Below are positions 17,527 through 27,070 of a DNA stretch of 64,000 nt, in pieces. Where the stretch lies: contig NZ_JAFKHE010000027.1 of NCBI RefSeq assembly GCF_017307495.1, forward strand, positions 42,504-106,503. The letters run 5' to 3'. The notes under the pieces are model-generated. The model made no database searches. It saw only the letters and a list, made by a program, of their open reading frames with translations, and was not told the origin of the DNA. This DNA comes from Devosia sp. GTDB taxonomy: Bacteria > Pseudomonadota > Alphaproteobacteria > Rhizobiales > Devosiaceae. Positions within the stretch are counted from its first letter, which is position 1. Every line of letters begins with the position of its first letter. Both the position numbers and the translations under genes were made by a program.

Positions 17527-18429
17527 CTAAGCCTTCTTCCGAGCCGCCGTCTTCCCCGCGACCGCCTTCGAAGCCTCCACCGCTTCCTTCAGCGTCGGCT
17601 TCTTCGCCGCGGGCTTCGCAGCCGGCTCTGCCTTGGCCTTGCTCGGCGCGGCGGGCTTGCTCTGGCTCAGGCTCGCCTTCAGCGCATCCATGAGGTTGAC
17701 GACGTTGCCGCGCTCCGGCGCCTGCGCGATGATCGGCTTGTGGCCCTTGAGCTTCTCGCGGATCATCGCCATCAGCGCGGCCTCGTAGCGATCCTCGTAG
17801 TCCTTTGGATCGAACTTCTTGACCTTCTGCTCGATCAGCTTTTCGGCGAGTTGCAGCATTTCCTCGTCGGGCTTGCCGACCGGGATGTTGCCGAAATATT
17901 CGGCCGTGCCGCGCACCTCATTGGGGTTGCGCAGCGTCGTGACGAACATACCCGTCTCGCGCGCGCCGATGGTGATCACCCGCTCCCGGCTCGACATCAC
18001 CAAGCGCGCCACGGCGAGCTTGCCCGAACGGCGCATCGCCTCGCGCAGGACGATGAAGGTCTCCTCGGCCATCGCACCGTCGGGCGCGAGGTAGTACGGC
18101 GCATCCTGGTAGATGACGTCGACCTCGTCCTCGTCGACGAAGGCCTCGATGTTCATGGTGTGGCTGGACTCGATCCGCACCGCCTCGAGGTCACTGTCCT
18201 CGATGATGACGTACTGCTTGTCCTCGTATTCGTAGCCCTTGACGAGATCGGAACGCTCCACGAGCCCCAGCTCGGGGTCCACCGGCTTCATGTTGATCCG
18301 GTTGTGCGTGTCCTTGTGCAGCTGGTTGAAAGTGATGCGCTCGGACGTCGTCGTTGCCGGAAACATCTTCACCGGGCAGCTCACCAGGCTCAGCTTGATA
18401 TAGCCCTTCCAACTTGCTCTCGGTGCCAC
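17527..18429 (-). CDS. ku: Ku, DNA end-binding protein of non-homologous end joining
   Basis: A 300-residue bacterial Ku. The core (SWKGYIKLSLVSCPVKMFPA, ERITFNQLHKDTHNRINMKP, LDITKR-equivalent motifs) covers residues 1-255, followed by a lysine/alanine-rich tail that in other bacterial Ku proteins binds DNA and stimulates LigD. Start is GTG at 18427-18429 behind GGAGGCGAGG. The gene follows ligD by nine bases on the same strand, so the two repair partners are co-transcribed. Confidence 0.96.
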   Translation of the reverse strand: MAPRASWKGYIKLSLVSCPVKMFPATTTSERITFNQLHKDTHNRINMKPVDPELGLVERSDLVKGYEYEDKQYVIIEDSDLEAVRIESSHTMNIEAFVDEDEVDVIYQDAPYYLAPDGAMAEETFIVLREAMRRSGKLAVARLVMSSRERVITIGARETGMFVTTLRNPNEVRGTAEYFGNIPVGKPDEEMLQLAEKLIEQKVKKFDPKDYEDRYEAALMAMIREKLKGHKPIIAQAPERGNVVNLMDALKASLSQSKPAAPSKAKAEPAAKPAAKKPTLKEAVEASKAVAGKTAARKKA

Positions 18430-18438
18430 CCTCGCCTC

Positions 18439-20907
18439 CTACGCGCGCGTACTTCGTCCAGCCTTCGACAGTGCAGGCAGATCACGAGCGAACTCGTTAA
18501 TCTCGGCCCACGGATCGCCTGTCGTGGTTAACAATCCCGGAAGGGTAGAATAGTTCAGATCGACTGGAGCGTCGATGCTCTCGAGGTCCCGCCAGTCGAG
18601 CGGCGTCGAGGCCGGCATGCCGGTCCGGGCACGCAGCGAATAGGGTGATACCGCCGTCGCGGAACGCGCATTTCGATGGATGTCGATAAGGATGCGCCGC
18701 TTGCGGTTGGCGGCGCCGATAACCGTCACGAAAGTATCGGGCGCGGTCTTCGCCAGCGCTGCGGCGATGTCACCGGTCGCCGCGTGCACCTGCTTCCAGG
18801 TGAGTTTCGGCTTGATCGGCACGACGAGGTGGATGCCCTTGCCGCCCGAGGTCTTGACGAAGGGCACGAGCCCGAGCGCCTCGAGCTCGGCCTTCAAATG
18901 CACCGCAGCTTCCACCACCTCGCGCCATTCGATCCCCTCGCCGGGATCGAGGTCGAAGGTCACCCGGTCGGGCTTTTCGAGATGGGTGAGGTGGCAGCCC
19001 CAGGCGTGAAACTCGATCACGCCGAACTGCGCCAGCGCGAGATAGCCCTTGGCGTCCTCGACCGTGAGGTAGGTCTTGTCCTCCTCGTCGGAGTTCTGCG
19101 TCTCGAACACGTTGATCGAGGGCGGCATGCCCTTGAAGGCATGGCGCTGAAAGAAGCAGTCCTTCACCAGCCCGGTCGGGCAGCGGAACAGCGACACCGG
19201 CCGGTTGAACAGGTGCGGCAGCATGAAGTCGCCCACCGCGGCGTAGTAGACGGCGATATCGAGCTTGGTCGGCCCGCTCTTGCCGAGCAGCCGCCGCGTC
19301 GGGTTGGTGATCGAGATCGAGGCGAGGTCGGCATCGGTGATGAGCCGCTTGCGCGGCGCCGCCGAGGCGGTGAGTTCGGCCTCGCCGTGGAGGCCCTTGA
19401 ACACCGCGTGCCGCAGCATGCCGTCGGTGGTGCGGTTGGCGAAATGCACGTGGCAACGCAACACCGGCTGCACCCAGATGATGTCTTTCGGCGCGCCGTC
19501 GAGCTTCAGCGTCGGGTCCTGCAGCGGCTCCAGCCGCCGCAGCAGCTGCCCGAGCATGGCGGAGCCGAAGCCGGTGCCGACCTTGCCGCGATATTGCAGC
19601 TCGTCGCCGATCCATTCCGCCAGCGCCAGCGAAGCCAGACCTTCGGCCCGGTCCGACACGGTATAACCGGCTATGATGAAGTCGCCGGTATTGAGCGCCT
19701 TGATCTTCATCCAGGTCGTGGTGCGCCCGGATTGATATCCGGCGTTGGCCCGCTTCGAGACGATGCCCTCCAGCCCCAGTTCCGATGCCCGTTCGTAGAG
19801 GGCCTCGCCGTCACCCTCGACATGGTCGCTGAACTGGATCGCCGAGCGGCCACTGACATGCCCGCCCAGCACCTGCGCCAGCATTCGCTTGCGCTCGACC
19901 AGCTCGACTCCCCGCAGGTCGTAGCCGTCCAGGTAGAGCAGGTCGAAGGCGTAAAAGTGGAGCTTGCTCCCCGCCCCCTCCGACAGTGCATCCTGCAGCG
20001 CGGCGAAGCGCGATATCCCCTTGTCGTCCAGCACCACGATCTCGCCGTCGATGATCGCCTGCTTGACCGGCAGCTCGGCGAACTCCCGGGGCAGGTCGCC
20101 ATAGCGCCTGGTCCAGTCGATGCCGCTGCGGGTGATGAGCTGCACCTTGCCGTCGATGACATGGGCGATGGTGCGGTAGCCGTCGAACTTGATCTCGTGC
20201 ACCCAGCTTGCCGCCTTCGTCTCCGCGGGCGGCTTCTGCGCCGCGGTCGCGAGCTGCGGCTCGATCTGGCCCGGCGGCGGGGCCTTCACCGCCCCCGCGA
20301 GCTTGCCCGGCTTCAATGCCACCACGGGCTTGGGCTTGTTCGCTTCGAGCAGTTGCTCCGTTGTCAGCCCGGATTTCACGCTCTCCGGACGGGCGGTGAG
20401 GATATCGGTCTCGGTGTCGACCGCCTGGTCGTGCTCCTTGAACAGCAGCCAGTTGTCCTTGCCCTCGTCGCCGGGGCGGCCCTTGAGCCGGGTCAACATC
20501 CAGCCGCCCTTCAGCTTTTCGCCCCACAGCCGGAACTTGAAGCCGCCCTTCCTGAGGCCGGCGTCGACGTCCTCCATCGGGGCCCAATCGCCGGTATCCC
20601 AGACGATCATCGGCCCGCCGCCATACTCGCCCTCGGGGATCACGCCCTCGAAGTCGACATATTCGAGTGGATGATCCTCGGTGTGCACGGCGAGCCGCTT
20701 GTCGGCGGGATTGAGCGAGGGGCCCTTGGGGACGGCCCAGCTGAGCAGCACGCCGCCGTGCTCGAGCCTGAGGTCATAGTGGTCGGCGGTGGCCGAGTGC
20801 TTGTGCACCACGAAGCGCGTTCCGCCACCGGCGCCGGTCGCGCCCGCGGGCTCAGATGTCCTGGAGAAGTCGCGCTTCCGGCGGTAACTGCTGAGCTTGT
20901 CGGCCAT
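18439..20907 (-). CDS. ligD: LigD, multifunctional ATP-dependent DNA ligase of NHEJ
   Basis: A protein of 822 residues in the order phosphoesterase-ligase-polymerase. Phosphoesterase: about residues 30-160 (FVVHKHSATADHYDLRLEHG). Ligase: about 215-525, with nucleotidylated lysine K240 in HEIKFDGYR. Primase-polymerase: about 540-810, with metal-binding DLDPGEG. It processes and seals double-strand breaks held by Ku. The ATG at 20905-20907 fits the conserved N-terminus; a longer frame to 20943 adds 12 atypical residues. Confidence 0.96.
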   Translation of the reverse strand: MADKLSSYRRKRDFSRTSEPAGATGAGGGTRFVVHKHSATADHYDLRLEHGGVLLSWAVPKGPSLNPADKRLAVHTEDHPLEYVDFEGVIPEGEYGGGPMIVWDTGDWAPMEDVDAGLRKGGFKFRLWGEKLKGGWMLTRLKGRPGDEGKDNWLLFKEHDQAVDTETDILTARPESVKSGLTTEQLLEANKPKPVVALKPGKLAGAVKAPPPGQIEPQLATAAQKPPAETKAASWVHEIKFDGYRTIAHVIDGKVQLITRSGIDWTRRYGDLPREFAELPVKQAIIDGEIVVLDDKGISRFAALQDALSEGAGSKLHFYAFDLLYLDGYDLRGVELVERKRMLAQVLGGHVSGRSAIQFSDHVEGDGEALYERASELGLEGIVSKRANAGYQSGRTTTWMKIKALNTGDFIIAGYTVSDRAEGLASLALAEWIGDELQYRGKVGTGFGSAMLGQLLRRLEPLQDPTLKLDGAPKDIIWVQPVLRCHVHFANRTTDGMLRHAVFKGLHGEAELTASAAPRKRLITDADLASISITNPTRRLLGKSGPTKLDIAVYYAAVGDFMLPHLFNRPVSLFRCPTGLVKDCFFQRHAFKGMPPSINVFETQNSDEEDKTYLTVEDAKGYLALAQFGVIEFHAWGCHLTHLEKPDRVTFDLDPGEGIEWREVVEAAVHLKAELEALGLVPFVKTSGGKGIHLVVPIKPKLTWKQVHAATGDIAAALAKTAPDTFVTVIGAANRKRRILIDIHRNARSATAVSPYSLRARTGMPASTPLDWRDLESIDAPVDLNYSTLPGLLTTTGDPWAEINEFARDLPALSKAGRSTRA

Positions 20908-20996
20908 GATCGAAACGCTAGGGTCCACCGAATGCGGCGGCAACCCCGATTTGGCCGCTGCCTTGCCACGCAGATGAACGGACCCTGTTGATCCGT

Positions 20997-23900
20997 TCAG
21001 TAATCGCTTTCGTAGAACACGCCGACGCTCGACTCCCCGTCCGTTCCGGTCGACACCTTGGCCTTGAGGTCCTTGGTGATATCGAGGTTCACCGTCACCC
21101 GCGAGTTGCCGTCGGCCCCGGCCTGCACACCGAGATAGATGTTGTCCTGCAGGTAGGTCCCCGCCTGCACGGCGAGGCCGCCTTCCTCGTTGGTGACGAT
21201 GTCGAGCTCGTCGAGCCCCACCCGCGCCCGGAGCGAGTCGACCAGCGAACTGCCGCCGCCGGCGAGTTCGGCCGCAGCACCCGCGAGCTTGGCCAGCTGG
21301 ATCGGCGTCAGCTCGCCCATCGAGCGCTTGAACAGCAGCCGCGACAACACCTCGTCCTGCGGCAATGGCGGGTTCGAGGTGAACGTGACAGCGAGATCCG
21401 ATACGCGGCCCGTGACCTTGACGAACACCGTGATGCCGTCGCCTTCGGTACGCGCCGTGAAATCGAGGAAAGGGTCGAGATTGCCGACCAGCGTCACACT
21501 GCCCTCCTCGAACGTGACCCGCTGCCCGAGGATCGCCAGTCGCCCGCGATTGAGCTGGAAGCCACCGACCGGCTGGATATCGTTGATCGATCCCGTCAAC
21601 CGCACGGAGCCGCCTACTTCCGCATCGAGCCCGCGCCCGCGCACGAAGATCTGGTTGGGCGCATCCACATTGACGTCGAGCTGCACCACGGAGGGCCGCC
21701 GCTGCGGCATTGGCGCGCCCGACGGCGTCACCGCCGCGCGCTTCAGCGTCGCCTTGACCGGCGCGGGTGTGTTGATGTTGCGCACATCGACCAGCGCAAC
21801 CGCGCCGCCGAAACTGTCGGGGATGGTGATGTCGGCCTTCTCGATCATCACTTTCCCCGAAAGCACCGGGTTGCGATCGAGGCGGCCACGCAGCGCGAGA
21901 TCGCCCGAAGCGGTGGCGACGAACAGCGTGCCGTCGGCGTAGCGCGCCGAGTTGAGCCGCAGCGCGACATCGACGGGAGTGCCGGCGCCGAGCCCGACCG
22001 AACCCGTGGCCGAGATCGAGCCGCCCGTCGCGAGCGCGGCGGAGAGGCTCTCGATCCGCACCGTCTCGCCGCCGAGGCTGGCGCGGCCGGTGATATTGAC
22101 GAGCCTGAGGTTCAGCGCTGGGTCGATATAGCCCGAACCACTGGTCGAGACGGTGCCCGAGAATTGCGGGCTCGCGAGGCTGCCGCTGACGCTTGCATCG
22201 AGGTTGGCGGTGCCGCTGAACTGCCCGCCGCGATCGGCGACGAACTGGTTGGCAAAGGCGAGCGGGGCCGAACCCCGCACCGAGACGTTGAGGCCCGACC
22301 CACTGAGCGGTACGCGCCCGCTCGCCGTGACACGCAGCCCGTTGCCGCCGTCGGCACTGGCGCTTTCGAGCGTCACCACTTGCCCGGCAATGTTGCCGCG
22401 CGCCGCCACCTGCAGCGACGATAGCCCGAAACCCGAGGCATTGGCATTGAGGTCGAACACCGTCTGCCGGCCGCGCTGGGTGGCGGTGCCGGTGAGCGTC
22501 GCGATCGAGAGTTCGCCGGCGGTGATGGTGCGGCCATCGACCGTGCCGTCGATGGCGAGGTCGCCGAAGAGGTCGGTCACTTGAGCCTTGATGTCGGCCG
22601 AGGCGGCCCGCACCTCGGCAAAGCGGACATTGCGAACCGAACCGGTGACCTCGGCATTCTGCTTGCCGCCCGCGGGCGTGAGCGTGATCGCCGCATTGGC
22701 GCTGCCCGTGGCATCGACCAGCAGCAGCGCCGCGGCGGTGGAAATGTCGGTCGAGGCGAGGTTGAGCTTGCCCGTCAGCAGCCCCTTGGCGTCCTGCACC
22801 AGGTCGCCGGTGATCTCGGTCGGGCCGGCAGTGAAGCGCAGCCCGCTCAGCCGGCGGGTATCCGCATCGGTGGCGACATCGCCCGCCAGCGTCACCCGGA
22901 ACTTGTCGAGGAAAGCGTCGCCATTGAGGGCGCCGCTGAGCGTGCCGTTCTCGGCCAGCGTGCCGGTGAAGCCGAACGCGGCGTTGTTGAGAACCTTGCC
23001 GGCGAGCCGGCCGTTCGGAACCTTGGCGGCGACGTCGAGCACGATGGCGCCCTGCCCCTTGGCTGTACCGACGAGCGACAGCGTCCCCTTGGCCTGGTCG
23101 GAGACCAGCGCCAGGTCGCCCAGGTCGGCGGTGAAGCGGAAATCCGCCGCGCCGGTCGCGAACGTCCCGTCCGCCGCAATCTGCACGCGATCGTTGCCGA
23201 GCCTGAAGCCTTCGGCCTCGAGCCCCTTCTCGGTGCGCGCAACGCGCCCACCGAGCTTGACCGTGCCCGCGAGCAACCGGTCGAGCGCCGGTTCGGACAG
23301 CGCGAGGCCGTCAGCCGTGCCGTCGAGACTGAGGTTGAACCCGCCGATCAGCGGGCTGATCGTCCCGGTCGCATCCAGCTTCAGCGCGCCATCGAGTTCG
23401 CGCCCGGCAATGCCCGAGAACGGCGCGATCGAACTGGTCTCGATGCCGACCTTGCCGTCGAACCTGTAGTTGTCGACCGTGCCGTTCAGCGCCAGCGTCA
23501 GCGCCTTGCCGACCAGCTTGAACTCGGCCAGCTGCACCGGCTCGCCGGCCTTCCATAACCCCGCGAGGCCGAGCCCCGCGCTGCTGCCCAGCGCCGCCTG
23601 GACGTCCTTGTCGTCGGACACGATCCCGCTCACCGCGCCATCGGCGTTGAAGGTCACGCGCCGCGTCGCCGGATCCTCGAGATTGGCCGCGACGCCGCTG
23701 CCCTTGAGCGTGACTTCGGACGCCTTGAGCCCGCCGTTGACGAAGTCCCGCGCCACGAGGTTGGCCGTCCAGCCGTCGCCGTTGGTCGTGCCGTACTCGA
23801 CCTTCAGCATCGCCGCGCCGATCGAGGTCGCCGCCCCAGGTACCGGCAGCAGCACCGCCGCGCCGGCCGGATCGGCAATGGCTGCCGACAGTTGCAGCTT

Positions 23901-24917
23901 GCTGAGGAACCCGTCCGCCGTGGTCGCTGCGGAACCATCCAGCGAAAGCTGTCCGCCCGTGAGCTTCAGCACCGAAATATCCACCCCGCCGGCCGATCGC
24001 ACCAGCGCCGTGGCACTGAGGGAAGTGCTGGCGCCGAAGAACGGCCGGTAGGCTGGCGACATCAGGCCGGCGATCGGACCACCCAGATCAGCCTGGATCT
24101 GCAGCCCCTCGGCCGCTTGCGCCAGCGTCGCCACGCCTTCCAGCGCGCGCTTGCCGCCGGCATCGAGCGTCATCGTGGTCCTGAGATCGTTGACCGGCCC
24201 GGACCCCTTCAGTGCCAGCGCCACCTCGGGCCTGCCCTCGATGTTGAGCAGGTTGGCAAGGATGCCGTTCGGCGGCTCGGTGAGAGTCACCCCGATGTCG
24301 ACGCTGTTCTCCGCCTTCTTGTAGGCCACGGCCACGTCGAGCTTGCCGCCCGGCCCGTCGAGCCGGACGATATTGAGCGCCGTGTCGAGTGAGCCGGCTT
24401 CGAGCCGCAGGCTGCCATCAACCGAGATTGCCGAGCCGAGCCCGAACACGCTCTCGCCGAACGTCACCCTCGGCACGCTCAGCTTGTCGAGCTGGATCGC
24501 CACCGGGAATTCGGGGATCGCCAAGGGCGCAGCTTCCGGCGCCGGCAGCTTCGGATCGCCGCTGGGGAGGGCGTTGCGGACGTACTCGATGCTCTCGGCC
24601 GTCAGCGAGCGGACCAGCAACCGCCCGCCGAACAGGGCGCCCTGGTCCCAGTCGATCGCCGCATTGTTGATCCTGAGCCAGACGCCCTCCTTGTCCGAGA
24701 TCGTCACTTCGCGGATCGACGCGGTCGAGGACAGCACGCCGTCGATGTTCGAGATGCGGATCTGCCGTTCCGGCGTCGACAGCTGGCCCTCGACGAAGCC
24801 GACGAACCAGTCCTTCTGCTGTTCCGGCGTCATCTGCTGCCGGTCCTGCGCGACGAGCGGGATCGCGGCCATCAGGCCGAGGCCGATCATCATCAGGATG
24901 CCGAGCAACCGTCTCAA
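20997..24917 (-). CDS. tamB: TamB, inner-membrane subunit of the translocation and assembly module
   Basis: A 1306-residue TamB (DUF490/AsmA-like). An N-terminal signal anchor (RLLGILMMIGLGLMAAIPLV) is followed by about 900 residues of repetitive beta-strand sequence that would form the lipid-carrying groove bridging the periplasm, and a conserved C-terminal domain with LPQDEVLSRLLFKRSMGELT. It works with TamA in outer-membrane assembly and is also linked to phospholipid transport. The start overlaps the tamA stop by 4 bases. A weak hairpin (20976-20998) overlaps its stop codon. Confidence 0.93.
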   Translation of the reverse strand: MRRLLGILMMIGLGLMAAIPLVAQDRQQMTPEQQKDWFVGFVEGQLSTPERQIRISNIDGVLSSTASIREVTISDKEGVWLRINNAAIDWDQGALFGGRLLVRSLTAESIEYVRNALPSGDPKLPAPEAAPLAIPEFPVAIQLDKLSVPRVTFGESVFGLGSAISVDGSLRLEAGSLDTALNIVRLDGPGGKLDVAVAYKKAENSVDIGVTLTEPPNGILANLLNIEGRPEVALALKGSGPVNDLRTTMTLDAGGKRALEGVATLAQAAEGLQIQADLGGPIAGLMSPAYRPFFGASTSLSATALVRSAGGVDISVLKLTGGQLSLDGSAATTADGFLSKLQLSAAIADPAGAAVLLPVPGAATSIGAAMLKVEYGTTNGDGWTANLVARDFVNGGLKASEVTLKGSGVAANLEDPATRRVTFNADGAVSGIVSDDKDVQAALGSSAGLGLAGLWKAGEPVQLAEFKLVGKALTLALNGTVDNYRFDGKVGIETSSIAPFSGIAGRELDGALKLDATGTISPLIGGFNLSLDGTADGLALSEPALDRLLAGTVKLGGRVARTEKGLEAEGFRLGNDRVQIAADGTFATGAADFRFTADLGDLALVSDQAKGTLSLVGTAKGQGAIVLDVAAKVPNGRLAGKVLNNAAFGFTGTLAENGTLSGALNGDAFLDKFRVTLAGDVATDADTRRLSGLRFTAGPTEITGDLVQDAKGLLTGKLNLASTDISTAAALLLVDATGSANAAITLTPAGGKQNAEVTGSVRNVRFAEVRAASADIKAQVTDLFGDLAIDGTVDGRTITAGELSIATLTGTATQRGRQTVFDLNANASGFGLSSLQVAARGNIAGQVVTLESASADGGNGLRVTASGRVPLSGSGLNVSVRGSAPLAFANQFVADRGGQFSGTANLDASVSGSLASPQFSGTVSTSGSGYIDPALNLRLVNITGRASLGGETVRIESLSAALATGGSISATGSVGLGAGTPVDVALRLNSARYADGTLFVATASGDLALRGRLDRNPVLSGKVMIEKADITIPDSFGGAVALVDVRNINTPAPVKATLKRAAVTPSGAPMPQRRPSVVQLDVNVDAPNQIFVRGRGLDAEVGGSVRLTGSINDIQPVGGFQLNRGRLAILGQRVTFEEGSVTLVGNLDPFLDFTARTEGDGITVFVKVTGRVSDLAVTFTSNPPLPQDEVLSRLLFKRSMGELTPIQLAKLAGAAAELAGGGSSLVDSLRARVGLDELDIVTNEEGGLAVQAGTYLQDNIYLGVQAGADGNSRVTVNLDITKDLKAKVSTGTDGESSVGVFYESDY

Positions 24918-26812
24918 AATGCCTGTCCTATGCCGAGGTAGATGCCGTAGTCGGGGTCGCCCCTGCGCTTGTTGAGCGGCACGGCGACGTCGAGCCTGAG
25001 CGGTCCGAGCCCGGTATAGTAGCGCAGGCCCGCCCCCACCCCGACCCGCAACTGGTCGAGGCCGGGGAAGGTGTCCGCCGCCACATAGCCGCCATCGATG
25101 AACGCGACGACGCCGATGTCGCTGGTGACCCTGTAGCGGGCCTCGAGCGAGCCCTCGACGAGGTAGCGCCCGCCGGTGACGGTGCCGTCCGGCTGCTCGA
25201 CTCCGATGCCTCTGTACGCATAGCCGCGCACCGATCCGCCGCCGCCGGCAAAGAACAGCCGGTCGGGCGGCGTCTCGTCGATCGGCGGCCCGACCAGCGC
25301 GCCGACCTTGGCGCGCCCGGCGAGCACCAGCTTGTCGTCGCCCAGCAGCCTGAGGTACCCGCGCACTTCGGCCGTCGTCCGGAACGCGGCATTGCCATAG
25401 TAGAACTCGTAGAACGGCTCGGCCGTCACGTTGACATAGAAGCCTGCGGCCGGATCGGTCGCGTCGTCGCGCGCGTCCCAGATCAGCCCGCCGGTCAGGC
25501 CCGCCAGCGAGAAGTTGCGCTCACCGTAGTCGTCCTCGAACAGCGAGCGCTCGTAATAGAGCGAGCCGTCCAGCGTCAGCTGGTCGTTGAGGTACTGCGT
25601 CATCCCCACCCGGGCCGAGGCCGAGGTTTCGGTATAGGCTGGCAGCACCGTGCGTTCCGCCGCGATCGCCGCGACGAGATCATTGTCCGGATTGAGAAAG
25701 CCCGGCTTGGTGAAAGTCCCGCCGAACGCGTAGTCGAACTCGGACGAGTTCACCGGCCAGTTGATCCCCGCGACCTTGGCGTCGAGCCGCAGCCGCTCCG
25801 CCCGCCCGAACAGGTTGCGCCACAGGTGGAAACCTTCGAGCCCCAGCCCGTCGATGGTCGAATAGGTCGCGCCGATGCCGAAGCGCCGCTCCGGCTGCTC
25901 CTCGACCACCACGTCGAACGGCAGCACGCCGTCGCTGCCGATGGCGCCGGCGGCCTCGACCCGCATAGCGCGGAACACATCGAGCCGCGCCAGGCGCTTT
26001 TCGGCCCGCTTGATGTCGTCGGGATCGTACTCGTCGCCCGCGTGCAGATCGGTCATCCGGGCCACGAACTCGGGGTCCATGCGCGCGGTGCCGCTGACAC
26101 TGACTTCGCCGACGGTGGCGCGCCGTCCCGGCGCGATAGTGATGGTCACATCCACGGTATTCGTGGCGTGATCGGCGACGACATCGCTCCTTGCCACCGC
26201 CGCCTCGGCATAGCCCTGCTGACGCCAGGCCTCGAGCGCCAGTTGCTCGGCCTTGTTGATCACCGTCGCCCTGGCGACGAGCCCGGCCCCGAAACCGACG
26301 CTGTCGGGCGTATCGACCCGGTCGCCCTCGTCCGAAGCCGGGGGCGCTGCCGGTGCAAGGCGCACGCTGCCGAAGCGGAACAGCGGGCCGGGGTTGACCC
26401 TGAGCACCACCGCCACCGGATCGGGCAGCGACGTATCCGGGGGCAGGTTCGCCGCCTCCTTGCCGCCGACGAGGATGCTGATCGTGCCGCCGAAGTAGCC
26501 CTGGTTGTAGAGCGCGGCGAGGATGCGCCGGTAGTCGCTGCGCGCCTTGGCGATCAGCCCCGCCGCGCCAGATGCCGGCGTCGCCTGATCCTTCAGCAAG
26601 GCCGAGGCGTTGCGGATCGCCGACTCGATGTCGCCGGTCGCCGAGGTCTCGAGTGTGGCCGAATAGGATTGGGGATCGCCGATCACCGCATCGGCGTCGA
26701 TCTCGCTCTGGTCCTCGAACAGCTTGAAGCCGAAGAGCTCGAACGCCGATGCCCCCGAGCCCGAAAGGAGCAGGAGACCGAGAATGGCCAAAGCTGAACC
26801 TAGCCGCCGCAC
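24914..26812 (-). CDS. tamA: TamA, outer-membrane Omp85 partner of TamB
   Basis: About 632 residues: signal peptide (RRLGSALAILGLLLLSGSGA), periplasmic POTRA domains to about residue 340, then a 16-strand Omp85 barrel with FFAGGGGSVRGYAYRGIG, the conserved RGY motif, and a terminal phenylalanine (YLGIGQAF) for insertion by the Bam complex. GTG at 26810-26812 is the start that best places the signal peptide; the frame is open to 26923 but those residues are not family-like. Coupled to tamB by an ATGA overlap. Confidence 0.92.
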   Translation of the reverse strand: MRRLGSALAILGLLLLSGSGASAFELFGFKLFEDQSEIDADAVIGDPQSYSATLETSATGDIESAIRNASALLKDQATPASGAAGLIAKARSDYRRILAALYNQGYFGGTISILVGGKEAANLPPDTSLPDPVAVVLRVNPGPLFRFGSVRLAPAAPPASDEGDRVDTPDSVGFGAGLVARATVINKAEQLALEAWRQQGYAEAAVARSDVVADHATNTVDVTITIAPGRRATVGEVSVSGTARMDPEFVARMTDLHAGDEYDPDDIKRAEKRLARLDVFRAMRVEAAGAIGSDGVLPFDVVVEEQPERRFGIGATYSTIDGLGLEGFHLWRNLFGRAERLRLDAKVAGINWPVNSSEFDYAFGGTFTKPGFLNPDNDLVAAIAAERTVLPAYTETSASARVGMTQYLNDQLTLDGSLYYERSLFEDDYGERNFSLAGLTGGLIWDARDDATDPAAGFYVNVTAEPFYEFYYGNAAFRTTAEVRGYLRLLGDDKLVLAGRAKVGALVGPPIDETPPDRLFFAGGGGSVRGYAYRGIGVEQPDGTVTGGRYLVEGSLEARYRVTSDIGVVAFIDGGYVAADTFPGLDQLRVGVGAGLRYYTGLGPLRLDVAVPLNKRRGDPDYGIYLGIGQAF

Positions 26813-27070
26813 TGACAGTCCCGCTACCCCTGCTCGGCTGCCGCCTGCCCATCCGCCCGTGGCCGGGGCGTCTGCTCGATGGTCAGGACGGCCGACCCGC
26901 CGCACCCGTTCGTCGCACTGCACAAACCAACCGGCAAAGGGCGGCGACTATGCGGCGACAATAGGGCGCTCCGTTCACGAACCAGCCTAACTGGCTGTCG
27001 ACGAACGCGTAATGGCCGCTTCTGCAGCATCTCACTATGGTCGGCTACAGGTTAAGATTGAGGGGACAAC

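Noticed and set aside
18676..20991. 771-residue open frame on the + strand opposite ligD
   Set aside because: It is a shadow of ligD caused by high third-position GC: composition is Arg/Gly/His-rich, no family motifs, and ligD is unmistakable on the other strand.
20976..20998. GAACGGA/TCCGTTC hairpin as tamB terminator
   Set aside because: Weak stem overlapping the stop codon, no U-run on the minus strand; kept only as a remark in the tamB entry.
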